Shown here: positions 1 to 5,285 of the stretch, piece after piece
How the letters are laid out: each line of letters starts with the position of its first letter
Numbering within the stretch: position 1 is the stretch's first letter
Assembly: GCA_016280565.1 (NCBI GenBank)
Contig: JAEEGY010000152.1
Coordinates: forward strand, 1-5,285
Source: Fretibacterium sp.
Lineage (GTDB): Bacteria; Synergistota; Synergistia; Synergistales; Aminobacteriaceae
DNA: 5,285 bases
Reading direction: 5' to 3'
Position numbers and translations under genes: made by a program
Notes under the pieces: model-generated
Databases searched by the model: none
What the model saw: only the letters and a program-made list of their open reading frames with translations
What the model was told of the DNA's origin: nothing

Positions 1-317
1 AAGCCAGGACAGGGGCAGATGTCGGCCGTGGCGCTGATGGACGCGCGGAGCATCGCGGCCACGGCGGCCAACGGCGGCCTGCTCACCAGCGCGGAGGATT
101 TCGACTGCCAGTGGGGCAACGTGCCAGAGTATCACTATGACGACAAAGCCTACAGGTCCTGCGTGTACAATGGCTACGGCAAGGATATCTCCCCCTGTGC
201 CATCAGGGACGGAAAGGGCGCGGAAATTCCCTGCACGTCCAGGACATGACGAAGGAGGAGCGGGAGATCGTCAAGGCCGGCTGCCTCATCAACTACAACC
301 GCGGAAGGAAGAGGTAG
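1..317 (+). pseudogene. 3' remnant of an aconitase-family hydratase (frameshifted, probably internally deleted)
   Basis: The first frame reads in from the window edge and contains [14 protein letters not shown], followed by a segment resembling [12 protein letters not shown] and VYNGYGK. This matches my memory of the stretch after the Fe-S ligand region in aconitate hydratase-like (YbhJ-type) proteins of about 750 residues. That frame stops at the TGA at 247-249. The family's typical C-terminus, including [19 protein letters not shown], appears in a different frame from 231 to the TAG at 315-317. Restoring one C in the CCC run at 229-231 would give a smooth reading (KGAEIP then LHVQDM). In full-length relatives roughly 300 residues separate VYNGYGK from this tail, so an in-frame deletion near 175-185 is also likely. 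The ATG at 19 is internal to the domain and is not a start. Seen: the two frames and motifs. Recalled: the family layout. Inferred: that the gene is non-functional; a sequencing or assembly error is the main alternative. Confidence 0.62.
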
Positions 318-385
318 GACACAGCGCCTCCCCTTCCCAGAAGGCGGCGGGCCCCACTTGAGGGCTTCTCCCGGGCCAGCAGGTT

Positions 386-409
386 TCAGGGCGGCTAGCC
401 CTGAGCTTT
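386..409 (+). terminator. Possible weak intrinsic terminator
   Basis: A perfect 7-bp inverted repeat, TCAGGGC (386-392) and GCCCTGA (398-404), encloses a 5-base loop, GGCTA. A short, poor T tract (TTT at 407-409) follows. It lies between the broken hydratase and the promoter of the next gene, where a terminator would be expected. The weak T run means it could instead be an unrelated hairpin. Confidence 0.35.
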
Positions 410-437
410 AAAAGATTATCGAAATATAGAGTATAAT
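408..437 (+). promoter_or_regulatory. Sigma70-type promoter for the tolC-like operon
   Basis: A perfect -10 hexamer, TATAAT, is at 432-437. The best -35 candidate is TTAAAA at 408-413 (4 of 6 matches to TTGACA) with an 18-bp spacer. The element sits in the only clearly AT-rich patch of the window. Transcription would start at about 443-445, giving a leader of only about 25 nt before the TTG start at 470. No other convincing promoter is visible between here and the window end, which supports one transcript for the downstream genes. Confidence 0.6.
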
Positions 438-456
438 AGAAGAAGAAGCTTATACA

Positions 457-464
457 GAGGTGAT
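457..464 (+). promoter_or_regulatory. Strong Shine-Dalgarno fixing a TTG start
   Basis: GAGGTGAT is almost fully complementary to the 3' end of 16S rRNA. The GAGGTG core ends 7 nt before TTG at 470. The reading frame and the signal peptide that begins right after it make the TTG the start codon, even though it is not ATG. Confidence 0.8.
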
Positions 465-469
465 CTCAG

Positions 470-1966
470 TTGAAGAAACGTCTGTTCATTTTATCGCTGT
501 TTCTGACTCTGCTGATGAGTGCGGGGGAGTCTGTTGCTGCGGTCTCCATGTCGCTGGAACAGTACCTGAGGGAGATATTGCTCAACAACCACTCCCTGCG
601 GGCCGGGGTCAAGTCCGTCGAGGCGGACTATTACTCCGTGCTGGCAGCCGTGGGGACGCAACGCCCTTCGCTGGCCCTCACTGCGGGGGAGAGTCTGGTC
701 ACTCACAAGGGAGATGACACCACGACCCTGGGTCTGGCCCTGACGCACCGTATCGACATCTCCGGAAAATATTCCCTGGACGAACGGCAGCGCATCCTTG
801 GCTACGAGGTCTCCCGCGCGCAGTTTGACGCAAACCTGAACTCGCTCATCGCCACGGCGGAGGAGACCTGGTGGTCGGCCGTCATGGCCCGTGAAAACGT
901 CCGCCTTCAGCAGGAGGTCCTGACCCAGAGGTCGGAAAATCATCGTGTGACGATGGAAAAATACCGCCAGGAACTGGTCCCGAGACTGGATATCGTGCGC
1001 AGCGAGGCCCAGGTCGTCGAGGCGGAGAGCCAGGTGAAGGAGGCTGAGACAGCCTACCAAAACCTGCTGGCCAACCTTTCGTACCTTGCGGGGGGGCTGG
1101 ACGTGGAGCCGGAGGGACAGGAGCTGAGGGTCCCGAAGTTTGACGTGGAGGTGGACTACACCGACGCGCTGGCGTTTCGGCCCGATGTGCGCTCCGCAAG
1201 GCTGTCCGTGGAGCGGGCAAAGCTCGTCAAGAAACTGACAGGCAAGGGGCTTTCCCCGACGCTGGACTTCTCGTCTCAGTGGACGGCCTGGTCCGACCCG
1301 GAGGTGACAAACACCGTCCCCAAAAAAGGCGAGGCCTCTTTCGGACTATCGCTGAAGCTCCCCATCTTTGACGGACATCAGACGAAGTATGGCGTGTTGA
1401 ACGCGGACCGGATGATCCAGGCGGCGGAGTCTAAACTCCAGTCCCTTGAGGAGGAGACGCGCCGCGACATCGCTGTAGCGATGAACAACTGGAAAAACGC
1501 CGAAGCGGCGGAGGTGGACCGCAAGCGCCAGGTGGAGCGCGCACAGGAGGAACTGCACATCACGGAGCTGATGTACAGCGAGGGGATGGGAGCCCAGATC
1601 GACCTCATCAACGCCCAGGTCTCCTACCGCTCCGTGAGCACAGAATATCTTGCCGCCGTGCGGGATATGTACGTTGCGCTGGTGTCGCTGCGCAAGGCCA
1701 TGGGCGATTACGCCCCGGACGAGGACGGCACATGGCGCGAGGCTGTCGCCCGCTACGGCAAGGGCAACGAGGTACTGGGCGAGGTGGGGTTGAAGTCCCT
1801 GCGGGACACCCGAGTCCAGCTTGAGAAGAAAGATCCGGCGGAGAAGGCCGGTTCCGCTACCGCTCCCGCGGTGAAGCCCTTTGGTGTACCGCCGGCGTCC
1901 GAAGAAGAGGTTGCAGAGGTCAAAGCGGCGCTCCGGAAAATATACCAGGAGCGGGGAATAGAGTAG
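470..1966 (+). CDS. TolC-family outer-membrane efflux protein
   Basis: This is a 498-residue exported protein of the OEP/TolC family, whose members form trimeric outer-membrane channels joined to a long periplasmic helical tunnel. Residues 1-24 form a signal peptide (MKKR, hydrophobic core, likely cut after SVAA). Two OEP repeats follow, at about 27-210 and 215-413. Repeat 1 has NNHSLRAG, TQRPSL and RLDIVRSEAQV. Repeat 2 has the family hallmark RPDVRSARLSVERAK (237-251), then SPTLDF, LPIFDG (298-302) and a final helix pair ending in LRKAMGDY. The tail from about 415 to 498 is charged and rich in Ala, Pro and Lys, and extends beyond the usual OEP end. The start is TTG at 470, chosen from the strong Shine-Dalgarno and the signal peptide. 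The gene is first in a tight run and only 4 bases separate it from the transglycosylase gene. No membrane-fusion protein or inner-membrane pump is next to it, so the substrate cannot be named. Family assignment is firm; the specific role is unknown. Confidence 0.93.
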   Translation: MKKRLFILSLFLTLLMSAGESVAAVSMSLEQYLREILLNNHSLRAGVKSVEADYYSVLAAVGTQRPSLALTAGESLVTHKGDDTTTLGLALTHRIDISGKYSLDERQRILGYEVSRAQFDANLNSLIATAEETWWSAVMARENVRLQQEVLTQRSENHRVTMEKYRQELVPRLDIVRSEAQVVEAESQVKEAETAYQNLLANLSYLAGGLDVEPEGQELRVPKFDVEVDYTDALAFRPDVRSARLSVERAKLVKKLTGKGLSPTLDFSSQWTAWSDPEVTNTVPKKGEASFGLSLKLPIFDGHQTKYGVLNADRMIQAAESKLQSLEEETRRDIAVAMNNWKNAEAAEVDRKRQVERAQEELHITELMYSEGMGAQIDLINAQVSYRSVSTEYLAAVRDMYVALVSLRKAMGDYAPDEDGTWREAVARYGKGNEVLGEVGLKSLRDTRVQLEKKDPAEKAGSATAPAVKPFGVPPASEEEVAEVKAALRKIYQERGIE

Positions 1967-1970
1967 CCTC

Positions 1971-2663
1971 ATGACCTCAAAGGTATCTTTAGACAAGATC
2001 GCAGGGGCCTGCTTCCTGTGGCTCCTGCTTCTCCCTGTCACGGCGGGGGCGAAGCCGGGAAAGTTCGAGCTTCCGCCCCCCTCCGCCGAGGGGCAGCTCA
2101 TCACCTCCGACGTTTTTCCCCAGACGGCTGCGGCGAAGGAAGCGCGTCTCCGGGCCAATGGCGAGTCCTCAAAGAAGACTCCCAGCGCGAAACAGCGCGA
2201 GGCCCAGATCCGGAGCATCGCGGAGCTCTTCTGCCGCTACAACAAAAAGCTCTCGGCGAAACAGGCCCGGCAGTATGCGGAGTACATCCTCCAGGCGGGG
2301 GACAAGTTCGGCCAGGACCCCCTTGTGCTGGCCGCGATGGTGGTCCACGAGTCCTCTGCCAACGCTGCCGCGGTGTCCCGAGGCGGAGACTACGGCCTGA
2401 TGCAGGTGCGCTGGAACGTCCACAAGAAGAGGATCATGAAGCAGTATCCCAGCGTAAAAAAAGCGAAGGATTTTCTGGACCCCAGGATCAACATCATGGT
2501 GGGGACGGAGATCTTCACGGATTATCGTGCTGCGGCGGGGCCGGACCTGCGGGCCGGGCTGCTGCGCTACAGCGCAGGGAACAAGAAGCTGGCCAACAAG
2601 ATATTCTCCACAAAAAAGGCGTTGGAGGCCGCGCAGAAGAAACACCTCAAGGCCATTAAATAA
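1971..2663 (+). CDS. SLT-type lytic transglycosylase (exported)
   Basis: This 230-residue protein is predicted to cleave peptidoglycan glycan strands between MurNAc and GlcNAc in the periplasm, giving 1,6-anhydro-MurNAc ends. Residues 1-27 look like a signal peptide (hydrophobic core ACFLWLLLLPVTAGA, likely cut after AGA). The Cys at 14 lies before the hydrophobic core, so it is not a lipobox. A low-complexity linker of about 28-75 precedes the SLT domain, about 85-215. The domain shows the catalytic Glu127 in VVHESS, GLMQV at 142-146, NIMVGTEIF at 174-182, and RYSAGN at 199-204 in place of the common YNxG motif. The ATG at 1971 follows the upstream stop by 4 bases. The nearest purine-rich stretches (AGGAG at 1947-1951, GGGGAA at 1953-1958) are farther away than normal, so translation may depend on coupling to the tolC-like gene. 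It could act generally in wall turnover or make room for an envelope-spanning assembly; context alone does not decide. Confidence 0.9.
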   Translation: MTSKVSLDKIAGACFLWLLLLPVTAGAKPGKFELPPPSAEGQLITSDVFPQTAAAKEARLRANGESSKKTPSAKQREAQIRSIAELFCRYNKKLSAKQARQYAEYILQAGDKFGQDPLVLAAMVVHESSANAAAVSRGGDYGLMQVRWNVHKKRIMKQYPSVKKAKDFLDPRINIMVGTEIFTDYRAAAGPDLRAGLLRYSAGNKKLANKIFSTKKALEAAQKKHLKAIK

Positions 2664-2670
2664 AGGGAGG
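2664..2670 (+). promoter_or_regulatory. Shine-Dalgarno of the MscS-family gene
   Basis: AGGGAGG starts immediately after the TAA of the transglycosylase gene and lies 5 nt before the ATG at 2676. It fills most of the 12-bp gap between the two genes, leaving no room for a separate promoter or terminator. Confidence 0.8.
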
Positions 2671-2675
2671 TCAAA

Positions 2676-5021
2676 ATGAGCAACGCTTTGCTGCGGAAAA
2701 TTCTGTTGGGTCTGTGGGGCATGGCGTTGCTTATCTTCCCCCTCAACTTCCCCGTGTTCGCCGCGCAAACGGAGGAGGCCGCGGCGGACGACGTGACGAA
2801 GCTCCAGGCGGAGATCAGCGCCGATATCGCAAAGACTCGCACGGCCGTCGAGGCGGAGCTGGAAAACGTAAATCTGGAAAGTTTGGACGTGGTTCGGCGC
2901 CTGGATGAACTTGCATCCTTGAACGAGACGGTTTCAGATGACATGGCGGCCTGGGGGTACACGGAAGCTCAACGGGAGCTGCACACGCAGATCCTATCAG
3001 AACTGACAGTAGCCTACACAGCCTATAACGCCCTCACGCAGGTGCAGACGGTTCAGCCGGAACCGGAGCTTCCCGTCCTGCCGACCTCGCCGGATATCAA
3101 CACCTCCGACGCTTTGCGTCAGGAGATCAACAAGGTTTCCCGCGGTCTGGACATCCAGGTCTTCATGCTCCAGTCAAAACTCAGCAAGCTGCGTCTCGAC
3201 CTCGCCAACGCGGAGCGCCTGAAGAAAGAGGCGCAGGAGGACAAAGAGGGCGGAGCGCCCCTCGAACTACCGCGCACGCACACGCTGGCGTTGGAGTCGG
3301 CTCGTCTGAACGTCGCCCTGTCGTCGTTCCAGGTTCGCACGGTGCGCCAGGGGTTTGACCAGAACGTCGCACTCATTGGACGGCTCAAACGCCGCCTGGC
3401 GGCCATGAAGGAGGACCTCATCTTCCCCGAGGAGGTCCTGAACGCCAATCTCAAGACCCTTCAGGAGCGGATTGACGCTCTGATCGTCGAGATGGAAGGG
3501 GCACGGAAGGCGCTGGACTCCGCCTCGTCCGCCGTGGTGCGGGCCCGGGCGGCTCTCACCGGGAGAGGGGCCGTGGATATTGGCGCGCCGGGCGGCCTGA
3601 TGACCCCGGCGTTGTCGCTCTACATGGCGCGAACCGCGCGGGCAACCTATTGGGAGTACATGACCACCCTTCTTGACGATGAAATCGCGCTCCTGAGGGA
3701 GACTCAGCAGGTCTGGCGCGAGCGCTATAAACTCTTCCGGGACGAGGCGTCCGGTGAGGAGATATGGAAGGATCGGGATGAGGCTCAGAAGCGCATCAGT
3801 GATCTCAATATCCAGCTCGCGGGCGTGAGGACGCTGGAGGCGGATGTGTTCCGCCGTGTCGCGATGATGCAGAAACAAATGGAAGAAGCCCAGAACGCCG
3901 GCAGGGAGGGACCCCAAGAGGATCAGCCCCGCACATCCGATCTCTCAGCTGAGGATCGGAGCCGGGTGCTGCAGAACATGCTCCAGGCCATCGAGAACGG
4001 GCGAAAGATCACCACCGACGTGCTGAACCGCTACGAGGCCCTGATCCCCAACACGATCTTCTTCTATCAGCGGCTCTACACCGAGGCCAGCGACCGGATC
4101 AGCGCCCTCCGCATCGCGGAGAAGGTCCACAGCTTCAGCAGGGAGACCATCATGGGCTTCCTGGACACGGAGCTGTGGCAGGGCGAGGGCTACTCCGTCA
4201 CCGTCTGGCGGCTGGCCGTCGCGATTTTGGTTTTCCTCTCCAGCTTTTTCCTCAGTTCCATGGGCAGCCGGTGGCTGAAGCGCCGGATGATGAACCGTTT
4301 CAACGCCAGCGAGACGGCCGCCAGCGCCACCCAGCGCATCGTCTTTTATATCCTGTGGATCGCCTTTGCCCTCACGGCGCTCAACATCGTCAAGATCCCG
4401 CTGACGGCCTTCGCGTTCCTGGGCGGCGCCTTTGCGGTGGGCTTCGGCTTCGGGATGCAGAACATCTTCAACAACCTCATCAGCGGCTTCATCGTCATCT
4501 TCAGCCGGCCCTTCAAGGTCAGCGACATCATCTCCGTCGCGGGGACGGAGGGCACTGTGCAGGACATCGGCTCCCGCTCCACCACCATCAAAACCTGGGA
4601 CGGGCTGGACGTGGTGCTGCCCAACCGCTACTTTCTGGAGAACAGCGTCACGAACTGGACCGGCTCGGACCCGAGAAGGCGCAACGTCCTGACGGTGGGC
4701 GTCTCCTACAACGCGGACACCCGCAAGGTCGAGGAACTGATGCTGGATGTCATGAAGGGGCATTCCAGGGTGCTGAAGGACCCCGCGCCCTTCGTCATCT
4801 TCAGGAACTTTGGCGACAGCGCGCTGGAGTTCGAGGGGTACTACTGGATCGATCTGCATCAGGTGTCGTTCCTGAAGGTCGCCAGCGATATGCGGCATCA
4901 TCTCATCTCCCTCTTCCGCGAGGAAGGGATCGAGATCCCCTACCCGCAGCAGGACGTTCACATTATCCCGCATGAAACGGACGCGAAGGAGGCCTCCCCC
5001 CATGAGACCGGCGGAAATTGA
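2676..5021 (+). CDS. Large MscS-family mechanosensitive channel with periplasmic coiled-coil domain
   Basis: This 781-residue inner-membrane protein is predicted to open under membrane tension and release solutes during osmotic downshock. Residues 1-30 are a signal peptide (cut after VFAA). Residues 31-490 are long, charged and helical with coiled-coil character, including a proline-rich break at 128-140, and should lie in the periplasm. Three membrane helices follow at about 508-529, 554-572 and 574-606. The third has the Gly/Ala-rich pore-helix pattern of MscS (LGGAFAVGFGFGMQ, then NNLISGF) and runs into RPFKVSD at 611-617. The beta domain covers about 617-662 (GTEGTVQDIGSRSTTIKTWDG, LPNRYF, NSVTNW) and the alpha/beta C-terminal domain about 667-765. 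By eye, V588 and F592 take the positions of the E. coli MscS gate residues L105 and L109. E. coli MscS is far shorter (286 residues); the layout is closer to MscK/MscM/YbiO-type channels. The gene follows the transglycosylase by 12 bases, and its last 20 bases overlap the next gene. Confidence 0.93.
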   Translation: MSNALLRKILLGLWGMALLIFPLNFPVFAAQTEEAAADDVTKLQAEISADIAKTRTAVEAELENVNLESLDVVRRLDELASLNETVSDDMAAWGYTEAQRELHTQILSELTVAYTAYNALTQVQTVQPEPELPVLPTSPDINTSDALRQEINKVSRGLDIQVFMLQSKLSKLRLDLANAERLKKEAQEDKEGGAPLELPRTHTLALESARLNVALSSFQVRTVRQGFDQNVALIGRLKRRLAAMKEDLIFPEEVLNANLKTLQERIDALIVEMEGARKALDSASSAVVRARAALTGRGAVDIGAPGGLMTPALSLYMARTARATYWEYMTTLLDDEIALLRETQQVWRERYKLFRDEASGEEIWKDRDEAQKRISDLNIQLAGVRTLEADVFRRVAMMQKQMEEAQNAGREGPQEDQPRTSDLSAEDRSRVLQNMLQAIENGRKITTDVLNRYEALIPNTIFFYQRLYTEASDRISALRIAEKVHSFSRETIMGFLDTELWQGEGYSVTVWRLAVAILVFLSSFFLSSMGSRWLKRRMMNRFNASETAASATQRIVFYILWIAFALTALNIVKIPLTAFAFLGGAFAVGFGFGMQNIFNNLISGFIVIFSRPFKVSDIISVAGTEGTVQDIGSRSTTIKTWDGLDVVLPNRYFLENSVTNWTGSDPRRRNVLTVGVSYNADTRKVEELMLDVMKGHSRVLKDPAPFVIFRNFGDSALEFEGYYWIDLHQVSFLKVASDMRHHLISLFREEGIEIPYPQQDVHIIPHETDAKEASPHETGGN
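4986..4992 (+). promoter_or_regulatory. Shine-Dalgarno of cbiC, inside the channel gene
   Basis: AAGGAGG lies 9 nt before the ATG at 5002 and inside the last codons of the MscS-family gene. It overlaps the perfect palindrome GGAGGCCTCC (4988-4997). Its strength supports ATG 5002 as the true start and supports translation coupled to the channel gene. Confidence 0.7.
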
Positions 5022-5285
5022 ACAGGCCAGCATGGCCATCATCACGGAGGAGATGGGGGAATGGGCAGGAGAAGAGGAAGCCCTACCTGTCGTGAAGCGC
5101 GTCGTCCACACGACGGCGGACTTTGATTTCGTGCAGGCCCTTCGCTTTTCGGAGGGCGCGGTGGCCCGGGGGCGTGAGGCGCTGCGCCGGGGCGTCACGG
5201 TGGTGACGGACACCGCCATGGCCGCGGCGGGCATCAGCAAGACAGCGGCCTCCCGCTGGAACGTCCCCATCGTCTGCCACATGGC
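5002..5285 (+). CDS. cbiC: Precorrin-8X / cobalt-precorrin-8 methylmutase, N-terminal part
   Basis: The frame from ATG 5002 stays open to the window end (94 complete codons of a protein usually around 210 residues). The start, MRPAEIEQASMAIITEEMG, matches the family's opening. Residues 30-50 (VVKRVVHTTADFDFVQALRFS) carry the conserved motif with His36, equivalent to the essential active-site His of CobH. Residues 66-80 (VTVVTDTAMAAAGIS) match the substrate-binding VTDTxMAxxGI stretch. The enzyme moves a methyl group from C-11 to C-12 of the corrin ring to give (cobalt-)hydrogenobyrinate, late in the ring-building part of cobalamin synthesis, in the cytoplasm. CbiC of the anaerobic route is preferred to CobH from the HTTAD motif and the anaerobe-like context. 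The start overlaps the end of the channel gene by 20 bases and has its own strong Shine-Dalgarno. Confidence 0.88.
   Translation, partial: MRPAEIEQASMAIITEEMGEWAGEEEALPVVKRVVHTTADFDFVQALRFSEGAVARGREALRRGVTVVTDTAMAAAGISKTAASRWNVPIVCHM

Noticed and set aside
351..369. Possible hairpin GCCC/GGGC followed by TTCT after the hydratase remnant
   Set aside because: The stem is only 4 bp and there is no T tract; the 7-bp hairpin at 386-404 is the better terminator candidate.
2010..2014. Cys14 of the transglycosylase as a lipoprotein cysteine
   Set aside because: The cysteine lies before the hydrophobic core, not after it, and the preceding residues (AGA) do not fit a lipobox.
1346..2218. 290-residue open frame on the - strand over the tolC-like and transglycosylase genes
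   Set aside because: It has no recognisable motif and spans the boundary of two well-supported + strand genes, so it is a codon-bias shadow.
616..2857. Recurring GTCGAGGCGGA at about 616, 1017 and 2847
   Set aside because: Each copy encodes Val-Glu-Ala in helical segments of real genes. The repeats follow from codon preference and are not a repeat element.
3945..5282. 445-residue open frame on the - strand over the channel gene and cbiC
   Set aside because: The + strand frames have clear family motifs (MscS, CbiC), while this product is Asp/Glu/Val/Ala/Gly-rich with no recognisable domain. It is a typical antisense shadow of GC-rich coding sequence.

Overview
The window (5,285 bp, GC-rich apart from an AT-rich patch at about 405-455) is densely coded, and every supported gene is on the + strand. 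It encodes a TolC-type outer-membrane factor and a periplasmic lytic transglycosylase, so the host has an outer membrane. It also holds an aconitase-family hydratase remnant, recalled as typical of anaerobes, and a CbiC-type cobalamin gene. Strong AGGAGG-like ribosome binding sites and a TTG start complete the picture. A GC-rich anaerobic diderm such as a member of the Synergistota fits, but this is an inference from gene content and style, not a taxonomic identification.

Layout. Positions 1-317 carry the 3' end of an aconitase-family hydratase gene that looks broken: the middle-to-C-terminal part of the protein appears deleted, and the reading frame shifts by one base near 229-231. Positions 318-469 are intergenic, with a small perfect hairpin (386-404) that may be a weak terminator, a sigma70-type promoter (-10 TATAAT at 432-437), and a near-perfect Shine-Dalgarno sequence. 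From 470 onward four genes run almost without gaps: a TolC-family outer-membrane protein (470-1966), an SLT-type lytic transglycosylase (1971-2663), a large MscS-family mechanosensitive channel with a long periplasmic coiled-coil region (2676-5021), and the first 94 codons of a precorrin-8X/cobalt-precorrin-8 methylmutase, cbiC (5002 to the window end), whose start overlaps the end of the channel gene by 20 bases.

How the genes may work together. The first three genes of the run all encode exported or membrane proteins: an outer-membrane duct, a wall-cutting enzyme and an inner-membrane tension-gated channel with a long periplasmic part. No membrane-fusion protein or inner-membrane pump lies between them, so the TolC-like protein either serves pumps encoded elsewhere or has a role linked to its neighbours. 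The overlap with cbiC suggests that a cobalamin-synthesis run begins at the end of this envelope operon and continues beyond the window. Nothing here is clearly a new system. The most unusual points are the decayed hydratase, the pump-less TolC/transglycosylase/MscS grouping, and the coupling of that group to cbiC.
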